From: Lysobacter helvus
GTDB lineage: Bacteria > Pseudomonadota > Gammaproteobacteria > Xanthomonadales > Xanthomonadaceae
DNA length: 64,000 nucleotides
Reading direction: 5' to 3'
Assembly (NCBI RefSeq): GCF_018406645.1
Contig: NZ_AP024546.1
Location: 3,162,001-3,226,000, forward strand
Below are positions 32,056 through 41,479 of the stretch, piece by piece; position 1 is the first letter of the stretch, and every line of letters starts with the position of its first letter. Both the position numbers and the translations under genes were made by a program. The notes beneath the pieces are model-generated. The model ran no database searches. It had not been told where the DNA came from and saw only the letters and a list, made by a program, of their open reading frames with translations.

Positions 32056-32817
32056 ATGCATCCGCTCGTCCGCTGGTTCCACCAACTCGGGTCGCCGCCC
32101 TACTTCGATCGCTTCGCCGCGCGCTGGGCGCCGGTGGCGTACGTGCTCGCCGTGCTGGTGGGCGCGTACGGGATCTGGGGCGCGCTGTTCCAGGTGCCCG
32201 CCGATTACCAGCAGGGCGACAGCTTCCGCATCCTCTACATCCACGTGCCGAGCGCGTGGATGAGCATGTTCGTGTTCGGGCTGATGGCGTTCTACGCGGC
32301 GATCGCGCTGATCTGGCGCATCAAGCTGTGCGAAATCCTGGCGATGGCCTGCGCGCCGATCGGCGCCGCGTTCACGGTGATCACGCTGGCCACCGGTGCC
32401 ATCTGGGGCAAGCCGATGTGGGGCACGTGGTGGGACTGGGATCCGCGCCTGACCACCGAGCTGATCCTGCTGTTCCTGTATCTCGGCGTGATCGGCCTGT
32501 ACAACGCGATCGAAGACCGCCGCAGCGCGGCGCGCGCGGCCGGTTTGCTCGCCATCGTCGGCGTCGCGCTGCTGCCGGTCATCCGCTATTCCGTGGTGTG
32601 GTGGAACTCGCTGCACCAGGGGCAGACCATCAGCCTGTTCGGCAAGTCGCACATGGACCCGAGCATGCTGCCGCCGTTGTTCGCGATGATCATCGCCACC
32701 AAGTTGTGGTTCATCGGCTCGCTGTTGATGCGTGCGCGCGCCGACAACCTGCGCCGCGAAGCCGGCAAGGACTGGGTGCTGCGCCTGGCCGGCGGCGCCC
32801 CGGAGCGTGCGCGATGA
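32056..32817 (+). CDS. ccmC: Heme handling protein CcmC
   Basis: Membrane protein of the heme-handling (WWD) family that loads heme onto CcmE. The 253-residue protein has six membrane segments and the tryptophan-rich periplasmic motif [19 protein letters not shown], with flanking His residues in [12 protein letters not shown] and [12 protein letters not shown] that axially hold heme in characterised CcmC. Its stop overlaps the ccmD start (ATGA). Confidence 0.97.
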   Translation: MHPLVRWFHQLGSPPYFDRFAARWAPVAYVLAVLVGAYGIWGALFQVPADYQQGDSFRILYIHVPSAWMSMFVFGLMAFYAAIALIWRIKLCEILAMACAPIGAAFTVITLATGAIWGKPMWGTWWDWDPRLTTELILLFLYLGVIGLYNAIEDRRSAARAAGLLAIVGVALLPVIRYSVVWWNSLHQGQTISLFGKSHMDPSMLPPLFAMIIATKLWFIGSLLMRARADNLRREAGKDWVLRLAGGAPERAR

Positions 32818-33005
32818 GTTACCGCGATTACGTCATCGCCGCCTACGCGGTGTTCGGCCTCGTGCTGGCGTGGGATTTCATCGCGCCGCGGCTGGACGTG
32901 CGCCGGCAGTTGCGCGCCGCGAAGTTGCGCGCCGCGCGCGCCGCCGCGCGCCCCGAGATCAACGAATTGAGCAGAACACCTTTGCAGAGCGACTCCATCG
33001 AATGA
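32814..33005 (+). CDS. ccmD: Heme exporter small subunit CcmD
   Basis: Small 63-residue membrane protein needed to release CcmE from CcmABC. It begins [22 protein letters not shown], one membrane helix, followed by a basic cytoplasmic tail ([20 protein letters not shown]), the standard CcmD layout. The position between ccmC and ccmE, with 4-bp overlaps on both sides, confirms the call despite its low sequence conservation. Confidence 0.92.
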   Translation: MSYRDYVIAAYAVFGLVLAWDFIAPRLDVRRQLRAAKLRAARAAARPEINELSRTPLQSDSIE

Positions 33006-33487
33006 ACCCCACCCGCAAGCGTCGCCTCTGGTACGTGCTGGCGCTGGTCGTCGCCGCCGGCATCGCCACCGCGCTCGTCGCGTATGCGTTGCAGCGCAAC
33101 GTCGCGTATCTGTACACACCGTCGGAAGTGCTGACGGGCAAGGCCGGCGACGCGGTGTCGTCGGGCCAGGCGCGCTTCCGCCTCGGCGGTATGGTGCAGG
33201 GCGGTTCGTTCAAGCGCGCGACGGGCTCGATGGAAGCGCACTTCAGCGTGGACGACGGCGATGCGCAGATGCCCGTCGTCTACACCGGCATCCTCCCCGA
33301 CCTCTTCCGCGAGAAGCAGGCCGTCATCGCCACCGGCCGCATGCGCGGCGGCACCTTCGTCGCCGAAGAGGTCCTGGCCAAGCACGACGAGACCTACATG
33401 CCGAAGGAAGTGGCGGACAAGATGGGCATCGCGCACCGCAAGCACGACGTGCCGGCGGACGCCGCCGCCGCACAGGCCACGCAGTAA
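33002..33487 (+). CDS. ccmE: Heme chaperone CcmE
   Basis: Periplasmic chaperone that binds heme covalently and passes it to CcmF. The 161-residue protein has an N-terminal membrane anchor (about 9-29) and an OB-fold domain. The heme-attachment motif reads AKHDETYMP, with the attaching His at about residue 128 and the conserved Tyr at 132. The [12 protein letters not shown] and [19 protein letters not shown] segments are standard. Confidence 0.97.
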   Translation: MNPTRKRRLWYVLALVVAAGIATALVAYALQRNVAYLYTPSEVLTGKAGDAVSSGQARFRLGGMVQGGSFKRATGSMEAHFSVDDGDAQMPVVYTGILPDLFREKQAVIATGRMRGGTFVAEEVLAKHDETYMPKEVADKMGIAHRKHDVPADAAAAQATQ

Positions 33488-35446
33488 GTGCTGCCCGAAC
33501 TCGGACAAATCGCGCTCGTCCTGGCGCTGCTGGTCGCGGCGATGCAGGCGGCGTTGCCGCTCGCCGGTGCGCAGCGCGGTCGCGTGGCGTGGATGGCGGT
33601 CGCGCGGCCCGCGGCCTACCTGCAGTGGGCGCTGGTCGCACTGGCGTTCGGCCTGCTCGCGCATGCGTTCGTCGTGCAGGACTTCTCGTTGAAGTACGTC
33701 GCGGTGAACAGCAACACGCTGCTCCCGCTGGTGTATCGCTACACCGCCGTGTGGGGCGCGCACGAAGGCTCGCTGCTGCTGTGGGCGCTGATCCTGGCGA
33801 CGTGGACGGCCGCAGTCGCGTTCTTCTCCAAGTCGTTGCCCGACGTCGTGATCGCGCGCGTGCTGGGCGTGATGGGCCTGGTCGCGGTGGGCTTCCTCGC
33901 GTTCCTGCTGTTCACCAGCAATCCGTTCGAACGCCTGCTGCCGGCCGTGCTCGAAGGTCGCGATCTCAACCCGCTGCTGCAGGACCCGGGGATGATCATC
34001 CATCCGCCGATGTTGTACCTGGGCTACGTCGGGTTCTCGGTGCCTTTCGCCTTCGCGATCGCGGCGCTGCTGGACGGCAAGGTCGATGCGCGCTGGCTGC
34101 GCTGGACGCGGCCGTGGACGAACGTGGCGTGGGGCTTCCTCACTTGCGGCATCGCGCTGGGTTCGTGGTGGGCGTATTACGAACTGGGCTGGGGCGGCTG
34201 GTGGTTCTGGGATCCGGTGGAGAACGCGAGCTTCATGCCGTGGCTCGCCGGCGCGGCGCTGCTGCATTCGCAGGCGGTCACCGAGAAGCGCGGCAGCTTC
34301 CGCGGCTGGACGCTGTTGCTGGCCATCGCCACATTCTCGCTGTCGCTGCTCGGCACCTTCCTCGTGCGTTCGGGCGTGCTGACCAGCGTGCATGCGTTCG
34401 CGGCGGATCCCACGCGCGGCCTGTTCATCCTGTTGTTCCTCGGCACGGTCGTCGGCGGTTCGTTGCTGCTGTACGCACTGCGCGCGCCGGACGACAACGA
34501 CGGCGCACCGTTCGCCGCCAGCTCGCGCGAAACGCTGCTGCTCGCCAACAACCTGCTGCTGTCCACCGCCTGCGCGATGGTGCTGATCGGCACGCTGTAT
34601 CCGCTGCTCGCCGATGCGCTGTCGCTCGGCAAGATCAGTGTCGGGCCGCCTTATTTCGCGTTGCTGTTCACCGTGCTGATGGCGCCGCTGGTGTTGCTGC
34701 TGCCGTTCGGGCCGCTGACGAAGTGGCAGCGCGAACAGGCCTCGCGCCCGTTCGCGATGCTGGTGCCGTGGGCGGGACTGGCGATCGGCGTCGGCATCGC
34801 AACGTTCTTCCTCGCCAAGCAAGGGCCGTGGAAAGTCGCCGCCGGTTTGGCGGGCGCGACGTGGGTGGCGGCGGGCACCGCGCGCTTCCTGTGGTCGCGC
34901 TTCGAACAACGCGGGCGTGCGTTCACCGCCGAAATGCTCGGCATGACGCTGGCGCATACCGGCGTGGCGGTGTTCCTCGTCGGTGCGTTGCTGGTCGAAG
35001 GCCTGTCGCAGCAGCGCGAACTCGCGCTCGCGCCGGGTGAGTCGGTGGCGCTCGGCACGCATCGCTTCGAATTCGAAGGCGTCGAACATCGCCGCGGCCC
35101 CAACTACGAAGCGGACCACGGCACTGTGCGCGTGTTCGACGGCGACCGCGAACTGACGACGCTGCATCCGGAAAAGCGCGCTTACGCCAGCGGTGGCCAG
35201 GTGATGACGGAAGCCGGCATCGCGCCGGGCTGGCGCGGTGATCTCTACGTCGCACTCGGCGAGCCGCTGGGCGGCGACGCGTGGGCCGTGCGCGTGCATT
35301 ACAAGCCGTTCGTACGCTGGATCTGGTTCGGCGCGGCGCTGATGGGGCTGGGCGGATTCGTGACCGCGACGGATCGGCGATTCCGCAAGGCCGCGACGCA
35401 GCCTGCACCGCAGACGAGTGCGCAAGTCGCGGAATCGCGCGCATGA
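33488..35446 (+). CDS. ccmF: Cytochrome c heme lyase subunit CcmF
   Basis: Large heme-handling membrane protein that attaches heme to apocytochrome c together with CcmH/I. The 652-residue protein has many membrane segments, the tryptophan motif WGGWWFWDPVENASFMPW and the conserved His-bearing WGAHEGSLLLW and MIIHPPMLYLGYVG segments. A C-terminal periplasmic domain ends the protein. It starts with GTG directly after the ccmE stop, and its stop overlaps the next start (ATGA). Confidence 0.97.
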   Translation: MLPELGQIALVLALLVAAMQAALPLAGAQRGRVAWMAVARPAAYLQWALVALAFGLLAHAFVVQDFSLKYVAVNSNTLLPLVYRYTAVWGAHEGSLLLWALILATWTAAVAFFSKSLPDVVIARVLGVMGLVAVGFLAFLLFTSNPFERLLPAVLEGRDLNPLLQDPGMIIHPPMLYLGYVGFSVPFAFAIAALLDGKVDARWLRWTRPWTNVAWGFLTCGIALGSWWAYYELGWGGWWFWDPVENASFMPWLAGAALLHSQAVTEKRGSFRGWTLLLAIATFSLSLLGTFLVRSGVLTSVHAFAADPTRGLFILLFLGTVVGGSLLLYALRAPDDNDGAPFAASSRETLLLANNLLLSTACAMVLIGTLYPLLADALSLGKISVGPPYFALLFTVLMAPLVLLLPFGPLTKWQREQASRPFAMLVPWAGLAIGVGIATFFLAKQGPWKVAAGLAGATWVAAGTARFLWSRFEQRGRAFTAEMLGMTLAHTGVAVFLVGALLVEGLSQQRELALAPGESVALGTHRFEFEGVEHRRGPNYEADHGTVRVFDGDRELTTLHPEKRAYASGGQVMTEAGIAPGWRGDLYVALGEPLGGDAWAVRVHYKPFVRWIWFGAALMGLGGFVTATDRRFRKAATQPAPQTSAQVAESRA

Positions 35447-36009
35447 GCAAGCCCAACGCCGCACGCTTCCTCCCGCTCGCCATCTTCGCCGCGCTCGCGC
35501 TGTTGCTCGCCGCCGGCGTGTGGCTGAGCCGCAATCCCGATCGCGAAGCGCTGCCCTCGCCGCTCATCGACAAGCCTGCGCCGGCGTTCGCGCTGCCCGT
35601 GCTGCACGAGCCCGGCCGCACGGTCACGCTCGCCGATTTTCGCGGCGCACCGTTCGTGCTCAACGTGTGGGGCAGCTGGTGCCCGTCGTGCCGCGACGAA
35701 CATCCGGTGCTCACGCGCTTCGCCGAAACCAAGCGCGTGCGCATGGTGGGCTTCAACTGGAAGGACGATCGCGAGGACGCGCTGCGCTGGCTCGGGCAGT
35801 TCGGCAATCCGTACTGGCTCGTGGTCGCCGACGTCGAAGGCAAGGCGGCGATCGACTGGGGCATCTACGGCGCACCGGAAACCTTCCTCGTCGATGCGAA
35901 CGGCGTGATCCGCTGGAAGCACGTGGGCCCGCTCACCGATGCGCTGATCCAGGGCGAACTGGTGCCGGCGCTGGATGCGATCGATCCGCAACCGGGGGCG
36001 GCGCGATGA
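35443..36009 (+). CDS. ccmG: Thiol:disulfide interchange protein CcmG/DsbE
   Basis: Membrane-anchored periplasmic thioredoxin that keeps apocytochrome cysteines reduced. The 188 residues have an N-terminal anchor (about 9-28), the active site GSWCPSCRDEHP, and the DsbE-type features GFNWKDDREDALRWL and IDWGIYGAPETFLVD with the cis-Pro loop. It lies between ccmF and ccmH with 4-bp overlaps on both sides. Confidence 0.96.
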   Translation: MSKPNAARFLPLAIFAALALLLAAGVWLSRNPDREALPSPLIDKPAPAFALPVLHEPGRTVTLADFRGAPFVLNVWGSWCPSCRDEHPVLTRFAETKRVRMVGFNWKDDREDALRWLGQFGNPYWLVVADVEGKAAIDWGIYGAPETFLVDANGVIRWKHVGPLTDALIQGELVPALDAIDPQPGAAR

Positions 36010-36482
36010 GGAAGCTGTGGTACGCGCTGATCGGGTTCACCGCGTTCGCCGTGACCGCGGCCCTGTTGCTCGCGCTTGCGCTGGGTTCGGGCGAAGCGAA
36101 AGCCCAGGTCGGCACCGACGTCGCTCCGCTCGAATTCCGCGACGCGCGCGAAGAAGCCCGCTTCCACGCGCTCGTGTCCGAACTGCGCTGCGTGATGTGC
36201 CAGAACCAGTCACTGGCCGATTCCAACGCGCAGATCGCCTTCGACCTGCGCCACGAAGTGCTCGACCTGATGCGCGAAGGCCGCACCGACGCGCAGATCA
36301 AGGATTTCCTCGTCGCGCGCTACGGCGAGTTCGTGCTCTACCGCCCGCGCGTGGAAACACGCACGTGGCTGCTCTGGCTCGGGCCCGGCCTGCTGCTGCT
36401 CGGCGGCGGCTTCGTCGTCGCGCGCATCGTGCGCCGGCGCTCGTCCAGTCCCGTCGCCGACGACGCTTCGCAGGAGTGGTGA
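36006..36482 (+). CDS. ccmH: Cytochrome c maturation protein CcmH
   Basis: Thiol-active subunit of the heme lyase. The 158-residue protein contains the LRCVMCQNQSLADSNAQIA motif with the two redox cysteines, the DFLVARYGEFVLYRP segment and a C-terminal membrane helix. An N-terminal signal/anchor is also present. This is the short CcmH form; the TPR part is a separate gene (ccmI), which follows with a one-base overlap. Confidence 0.96.
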   Translation: MRKLWYALIGFTAFAVTAALLLALALGSGEAKAQVGTDVAPLEFRDAREEARFHALVSELRCVMCQNQSLADSNAQIAFDLRHEVLDLMREGRTDAQIKDFLVARYGEFVLYRPRVETRTWLLWLGPGLLLLGGGFVVARIVRRRSSSPVADDASQEW

Positions 36483-37510
36483 TGGCGCCGATGGCGATGT
36501 TCTGGGTGTGCGCGTGCGTGCTGGTTCTCGTCGTGCTCGCGTTGTTGCTGCGGCCCCTGTTGCGCGAATCGCGCGGGATCGCGGCCGCGTTCGCGGTCGG
36601 CATCGCCGTGGCGGCGTTCGCGCTGTATCGCGTGGTCGGCACGCCGGCGGCGCTCGAACCGCAGGCTACCGTCGCGATGCCCGAAACGCTGGACGACGCG
36701 ATCAAGCAGATGCAGGCGGAACTGGCGAAGAACCCCAACCAGCCCGAAGGCTGGCGCCTGCTCGGCCAGGCCCTGTCGAATTCGCAGCGCCTCACCGAAG
36801 CGCGCGATGCGTTCGCGCACGCGGCGAAGCTGGCGCCGCAGGAACCCGACGTGCTCGTGGAAGCCGCACAGGCGCGCGCCATGACCGCACCGAACCGCAC
36901 GTTCGACGCGCAAGCGGTCACGCTGCTCGAAACCGCGTTGCAGGTGCAGCCGCAACACCAGCGCGCGCGCTGGTTCCTCGGCATCGCGCAACGCCAGGCG
37001 GGCAAGGACGCGGAAGCCGCGCGCACGTGGGAGCCGCTGCTCGCCGTGGTGGATGCCTCGACGACCGCGTCGTTGCGCACGCAGATCAATGCCGCGCGCG
37101 TTGCCGCCGGTGAAGCGCCGCTGCCCGAAGCCACGCCGGTCGCCTCCGCACCGCCGTCCCAAGGCCTGCGCGTTCGTGTCGCGCTGGACCCCGAATTCGC
37201 CTCGCGCGTGCGCCTGCGTGGCGATGCCACCGTGTTCGTGATCGCGCGCGCCGCCGGCGGCCCGCCGATGCCGGTCGCGGTGGAACGCCACACGCTGCAG
37301 GACCTCCCGCTCGACATCGTGCTCGACGACGGCGACAGCCCGATGCCGACGCAGAAACTCTCCGCGTTGCGCGAAGTGGAAGTGCTCGCGCGCATCTCGA
37401 CGTCGGGCGACGCGCTGCCGCAGGAAGGCGATATCGCTTCGACGCCCGTGCGCGTCACCTTGCCGGCAAAATCGCCCGTGGACCTGACCCTGGGACGCGC
37501 CAGCCCATGA
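36482..37510 (+). CDS. ccmI: Cytochrome c maturation TPR protein CcmI
   Basis: Apocytochrome-binding chaperone of the heme lyase. The 342-residue protein has two N-terminal membrane helices with a short loop, tetratricopeptide repeats (about 70-190: GWRLLGQALSNSQRLTEARDAFAHAAKL, RARWFLGIAQRQAGKDAEAARTWEPLL) and a C-terminal beta domain (VRVALDPEFASRVRLRGDATVFVIARA). Its stop overlaps the start of the metX-family gene (ATGA), so that gene is probably read from the same mRNA. Confidence 0.93.
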   Translation: MAPMAMFWVCACVLVLVVLALLLRPLLRESRGIAAAFAVGIAVAAFALYRVVGTPAALEPQATVAMPETLDDAIKQMQAELAKNPNQPEGWRLLGQALSNSQRLTEARDAFAHAAKLAPQEPDVLVEAAQARAMTAPNRTFDAQAVTLLETALQVQPQHQRARWFLGIAQRQAGKDAEAARTWEPLLAVVDASTTASLRTQINAARVAAGEAPLPEATPVASAPPSQGLRVRVALDPEFASRVRLRGDATVFVIARAAGGPPMPVAVERHTLQDLPLDIVLDDGDSPMPTQKLSALREVEVLARISTSGDALPQEGDIASTPVRVTLPAKSPVDLTLGRASP

Positions 37511-38655
37511 CCGAATTCATCCCCCCCGGCACGCAATTCCACGCCCTGCCCTCGCCCTTCGCGATGAAGCGCGGCGGCGCGTTGCACGGGGCGCGCGTGG
37601 CCTACGAAACCTGGGGCACGTTGTCGCCGTCCGCGGACAACGCGGTGCTGATCCTCACCGGCCTCTCGCCCGATGCGCATGCCGCGTCGAACGCGGGCAA
37701 CCCGGAGGAAGGCTGGTGGGACGCGATGGTCGGGCCCGACAAGCCGATCGACACGAATCGCTGGTTCGTGGTGTGCGTGAATTCGCTCGGCAGCTGCAAG
37801 GGATCGACGGGTCCCGCGTCGATCGATCCGGCCACCGGCGCGCGCTACGACCTCGACTTCCCCGAACTGTCGATCGAAGACGGCGCGAACGCCGCGCATT
37901 CGGTGGTCACGGCGCTCGGCATCCAGCGCCTGGCGTGCGTGATCGGCAATTCGATGGGCGGCATGGTGGCGCTGGCGTACCTGTTACTGCATCCGGGATC
38001 GGCCGCATCGCACATCAACATCTCCGGCGCACCACGCGCGTTGCCGTTCTCCATCGCGATCCGCTCGCTGCAACGCGAAGCGATCCGCCTGGATCCGAAC
38101 TGGAACCACGGGAATTACGACGAGACGACGTATCCCGAAGCCGGCATGCGCATGGCGCGCAAGCTGGGCGTGATCACGTATCGCTCGGCGCTGGAATGGG
38201 ATGGCCGCTTCGGGCGCGTGCGCCTGGATTCGGACCGCCGCGACGACGAGGATCCCTTCGGCCTGGAATTCGAAGTGGAGAGTTACCTCGAAGCCCACGC
38301 CCGCCGCTTCGTGCGCCGCTTCGATCCCAACTGCTACCTCTACCTCAGCCGTTCGATGGACTGGTTCGACCTGGCCGAATACGGCGACGGCTCCGTGGAG
38401 ACCGGCCTCGGCCGGATCCGCGTGGAGCGGGCGCTGGCGATCGGCGTGGCCACGGACATCCTGTTCCCGCTCCAGCAGCAGGAACAGGTGGCGCAGGGCC
38501 TGCGCGCGGGCGGTGCTGCCGCTGAGTTCCTGCCGCTGCCGTCCCCGCAGGGCCACGACGCGTTTCTCGTGGACATTGCCCGTTTCGGACCGGCGGTTCG
38601 CGATTTCCTCTCGGGCCTGTCGGTACAATCCGCCGCGTCCACCCGCCGGGCCTGA
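37507..38655 (+). CDS. MetX-family O-acyltransferase, probably serine O-succinyltransferase
   Basis: Alpha/beta-hydrolase acyltransferase of 382 residues. The nucleophile elbow is GNSMGG (Ser 149), and the C-terminal SPQGHDAFLVD gives the His; Asp lies in GVATDILFP. Most homologues acylate homoserine for methionine synthesis. In Xanthomonadaceae, characterised MetX-like proteins instead make O-succinylserine for cysteine. Here the substrate-pocket segment reads TGLSPDAHAAS (about residues 51-61) rather than the TGDAH seen in acetyltransferases, which favours the serine enzyme. The call between the two is inference. A thiol dioxygenase gene follows at once, consistent with cysteine metabolism. 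Confidence 0.85.
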   Translation: MTEFIPPGTQFHALPSPFAMKRGGALHGARVAYETWGTLSPSADNAVLILTGLSPDAHAASNAGNPEEGWWDAMVGPDKPIDTNRWFVVCVNSLGSCKGSTGPASIDPATGARYDLDFPELSIEDGANAAHSVVTALGIQRLACVIGNSMGGMVALAYLLLHPGSAASHINISGAPRALPFSIAIRSLQREAIRLDPNWNHGNYDETTYPEAGMRMARKLGVITYRSALEWDGRFGRVRLDSDRRDDEDPFGLEFEVESYLEAHARRFVRRFDPNCYLYLSRSMDWFDLAEYGDGSVETGLGRIRVERALAIGVATDILFPLQQQEQVAQGLRAGGAAAEFLPLPSPQGHDAFLVDIARFGPAVRDFLSGLSVQSAASTRRA

Positions 38656-38658
38656 CCC

Positions 38659-39261
38659 ATGAACGCGTGTTCCGAGCTCGAGTTCCACAACGTCGATTTC
38701 CGTGGCCGCGACAAGCTGGTCGCCGCGATCGACGAGGCCGTCGTGGCCGGGGACGAACACGCCGTCACCTCCGCGCTGCGCAACGCGCTGTGCCGGATGA
38801 TCAAGGACCGCGACGTGCAGCTGCCCGACTGCGTCCACGAGCCCATCGTCGACCACTATGCGCGCCGCGAGCTCTACCGCAGCCCGCAGCACGGCTACAG
38901 CGTCGTGGCGATGACGTGGGGCCCGGGACAGGGCACGCCGGTGCACGACCATTCCGGCTTGTGGTGCGTGGAAGGCGTGTGGGACGGCGAACTGGAAATC
39001 ACGCAGTTCGAATTGCTCGAACGCGACGGCGAACGCTTCCACTTCCGCGCCGCCGGCGGCATGCACGCGGGCCCCGGCAGCGCCGGCAGCCTGATCCCGC
39101 CGCACGAGTACCACACCATCCGCAACACCAGCCCGGACCAGGTCGCCATCTCGCTGCACATCTACAAGGCGCCGATGGAGTGCTGCTCGAAGTTCGTACC
39201 TGCCAAGGGCGAATGGTTCGTGCGCGAAAACGCGACGCTCGCCACCGACGAAGCGGCCTGA
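38659..39261 (+). CDS. Thiol dioxygenase, cysteine dioxygenase family
   Basis: A 200-residue non-heme iron cupin that would oxidise cysteine or 3-mercaptopropionate to a sulfinate. The iron ligands are visible as HDHSG (two His) and the later PHEYHTIRN His. A Cys within LWCVEG sits near where mammalian-type enzymes form a Cys-Tyr crosslink. Bacterial homologues with a GQGTPVHDHSG motif vary between cysteine and mercaptopropionate as substrate, and sequence alone does not decide. It starts 3 bp after the MetX-family stop. Confidence 0.87.
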   Translation: MNACSELEFHNVDFRGRDKLVAAIDEAVVAGDEHAVTSALRNALCRMIKDRDVQLPDCVHEPIVDHYARRELYRSPQHGYSVVAMTWGPGQGTPVHDHSGLWCVEGVWDGELEITQFELLERDGERFHFRAAGGMHAGPGSAGSLIPPHEYHTIRNTSPDQVAISLHIYKAPMECCSKFVPAKGEWFVRENATLATDEAA

Positions 39262-39265
39262 CCGC

Positions 39266-39718
39266 ATGGCGACCGACCTCGCGCTGGCCGCCCTCCACCA
39301 CCTCCTCGTTTTCGCCCTCACCGCGATGCTCGTGTCGCAGGCCGTGCTGTTGCGCGGCGAACTGCGCGCCGACACCGTGGGCCGCCTTGCGAAACTCGAC
39401 GCCGGCTACGGCCTCGTCGCAGGCCTGCTGCTCGCCGTCGGCGTGTGCCGCGTGTTCTTCGGCCTCAAGGGCCCGGACTTCTACCTGCACAACCCCTGGT
39501 TCCATGCCAAGGTCGGCACCTTCGTGCTGGTCGGGTTGTTGTCGATCCTGCCGACCGTGCGCTACGCGCGCTGGCGGAAGGCGCAGAAGACGCAGCCCGG
39601 GTTCGTCCCCGATGCGGCCGCGCTGGCCGGCACGCGGACGATCCTGCGGATCGAACTGGCGGGCCTGGCCGTGATCTTCGTGCTGGCCGCCGCGATGGCG
39701 CGGTACGGCGGATTCTGA
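39266..39718 (+). CDS. DUF2214 family membrane protein
   Basis: A 150-residue protein with four hydrophobic segments. The pattern LALAALHHLLVFALTAMLVSQAVLLR, GPDFYLHNPWFHAKVGTFVLVGLLSILPT and a final helix matches DUF2214, of unknown function. His residues in the first helix and in the HNPWFHAK loop could bind heme or metal, but this is speculation. It follows the dioxygenase gene by 4 bp. Confidence 0.85.
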   Translation: MATDLALAALHHLLVFALTAMLVSQAVLLRGELRADTVGRLAKLDAGYGLVAGLLLAVGVCRVFFGLKGPDFYLHNPWFHAKVGTFVLVGLLSILPTVRYARWRKAQKTQPGFVPDAAALAGTRTILRIELAGLAVIFVLAAAMARYGGF

Positions 39719-39729
39719 AAGCGCGCGGG

Positions 39730-39758
39730 TTCTGAAGCGCGCAGAGCCCGGCTATACT
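39730..39758 (+). promoter_or_regulatory. tRNA-Leu promoter
   Basis: A TATACT -10 box at 39753-39758 stands 10 bp before the tRNA 5' end, with a weak TTCTGA -35-like hexamer 17 bp upstream at 39730-39735. The -10 box is convincing; the -35 is not strong. Confidence 0.6.
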
Positions 39759-39768
39759 GCGCGCCCGC

Positions 39769-39855
39769 GCCGGAATGGCGGAATCGGTAGACGCAGCGGA
39801 CTCAAAATCCGCCGCCCTTAAAAGCGTGTGGGTTCGAGTCCCACTTCCGGCACCA
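39769..39855 (+). tRNA. tRNA-Leu (CAA)
   Basis: An 87-nt class II tRNA. Acceptor arms GCCGGAA and TTCCGGC pair fully, the 3' CCA is encoded, and the T arm contains GTTCGAGTC. The anticodon stem-loop GCGGA-CTCAAAA-TCCGC gives anticodon CAA, reading UUG. The long variable arm (GCCCTTAAAAGCGTGT) is typical of tRNA-Leu. The next gene begins 13 bp after the CCA. Confidence 0.97.
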
Positions 39856-39868
39856 CCAGGGCCTCTGC

Positions 39869-41467
39869 ATGACGCCCCGGAACTTCAGCTTCCATTGCTC
39901 GCATCCGACGTTCGTCGCAGCCTTCACCGCGGCGAACCTGGTCCTCTTCGGCTGGCCGCTGTATACCTTCGCCCTGTCCACCCTCGATCCCCGCAGCGCG
40001 TCCGGCCTGGCGTGCCTGCTGGTGCTGACCGTCGTGCAAGCCGTGCTGATGGTGATGACGCTCGCGGCGGTATCGCTGTTGTCGCTGCGGACGATGAAAG
40101 CGCTGTGCATCGTGCTGCTCGTCGGCAACAGCCTCGCGCTGTACTTCATCGACACGTACCACGTGCTCCTCGACAAATCGATGATGGGCAATGTCTTCGC
40201 GACCGACCGCGCGCAGACGTTCGAACTCTTCCATCCGAAACTCCTCGTGTACGTGCTCCTGCTGGGCGTGCTGCCCGCGTGGATCGTGGCGAAGACCGTC
40301 ATCCTCGACGCACGCCGGCGCGCGCGCCTGCGCGTGCTGGTGATCGCGGGCGTGCTCGGATGCGTCGTGGTGTATGCGGGATCGTCCACTTGGTTGTGGT
40401 TCGACAAACACGCCAGGTCCCTGGGCGGGTTGATGCTGCCGTGGAGCTATCTCGCGAACACCGTCCGCCTGTTCGACGACCGAGCTGCGTCCCAGCGTGC
40501 GCAGGCGCCGCTGCCGGCCCTGCATTTCCTGGCCGACGCGCATCCGGACCGCAAGACCATCGTCGTGCTGGTGATCGGTGAATCGGCGCGCGCAAGCAAC
40601 TTCTCGCTCTACGGATACAAGCGAAACACCAATCCCGAACTTGCCAAGGCAGGCGTGATCGCGCTTCCCGATGCGCACGCCTGCGCCACGTACACGACCG
40701 CGGCGATCCGCTGCATGTTGTCGTCCATCGGCAGCGATGCGCCGGCGCGCGTCAGCCAGGAAACCTTGCCGAACTACCTGCAGCGCCACGGCGTGCAGGT
40801 GATCTGGCGGACCAACAACTGGGGCGAGCCGCCCTTGCATGTCCAGTTGTTCCAGCGCGCCGACGACATCCGCAAGACCTGCACGGGCATCGGGTGCGAT
40901 GCACTCGGCCACGACGACGTACTGCTGTATCAACTGCGGGACATGCTGGCGCGCTCCGCGTCCCGGCGCATCTTAGTCGTGCTGCACCTGGCAGGCAGCC
41001 ACGGCCCGACCTATACCAAGCGCGTGCCGCCCGCCTTCGCGCGTTTCCAGCCGGCGTGCGAATCCGTGGACCTGGGCGCGTGCAGCCAGGCCGCACTCGT
41101 CAACGCGTACGACAACACGATCCTCTACACGGACCATGTGCTGGCCGAAACGATCCACGTCCTGCAGGCGGTGCCCCAGAGCGATTCCACGATGCTCTAC
41201 CTCTCCGACCACGGAGAGTCGCTGGGCGAGCATGGTTTCTATCTCCACGGCGCACCCAATGCGATCGCACCGGATGTCCAGCGCGTCGTGCCGTTCCTCG
41301 TGTGGATGTCGCCGGGCTTCAGCGCATCGCGACACGTTTCCGCCGGGGACCTGCGCGCGAAGCCACCGTTCGGCGACGACAACGTTTTCCACAGCGTCGT
41401 CGGCGCCTTCGGCGGGCGCAGCGCGGTCTATAAGCCGGAGCGCGATGTCTTCAATCGCGCAAATTGA
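39869..41467 (+). CDS. Lipid A phosphoethanolamine transferase, EptA/MCR family
   Basis: Inner-membrane enzyme that adds phosphoethanolamine, classically to lipid A, lowering negative charge and reducing cationic-peptide (polymyxin) binding. The 532-residue protein has about five N-terminal membrane helices and a periplasmic sulfatase-fold domain with VIGESARASNFSLYGY (metal Glu about 238), candidate nucleophile Thr 276 in ATYTTAAIRCM, and YLSDHGESLGEHG. The motif around the Thr differs from the usual TAxSVPCM. The ATG is only 13 bp behind tRNA-Leu, so it may be transcribed by read-through. The target (lipid A or another glycolipid) is not proven. Confidence 0.9.
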   Translation: MTPRNFSFHCSHPTFVAAFTAANLVLFGWPLYTFALSTLDPRSASGLACLLVLTVVQAVLMVMTLAAVSLLSLRTMKALCIVLLVGNSLALYFIDTYHVLLDKSMMGNVFATDRAQTFELFHPKLLVYVLLLGVLPAWIVAKTVILDARRRARLRVLVIAGVLGCVVVYAGSSTWLWFDKHARSLGGLMLPWSYLANTVRLFDDRAASQRAQAPLPALHFLADAHPDRKTIVVLVIGESARASNFSLYGYKRNTNPELAKAGVIALPDAHACATYTTAAIRCMLSSIGSDAPARVSQETLPNYLQRHGVQVIWRTNNWGEPPLHVQLFQRADDIRKTCTGIGCDALGHDDVLLYQLRDMLARSASRRILVVLHLAGSHGPTYTKRVPPAFARFQPACESVDLGACSQAALVNAYDNTILYTDHVLAETIHVLQAVPQSDSTMLYLSDHGESLGEHGFYLHGAPNAIAPDVQRVVPFLVWMSPGFSASRHVSAGDLRAKPPFGDDNVFHSVVGAFGGRSAVYKPERDVFNRAN

Positions 41468-41479
41468 ATCCCCGCGGCG

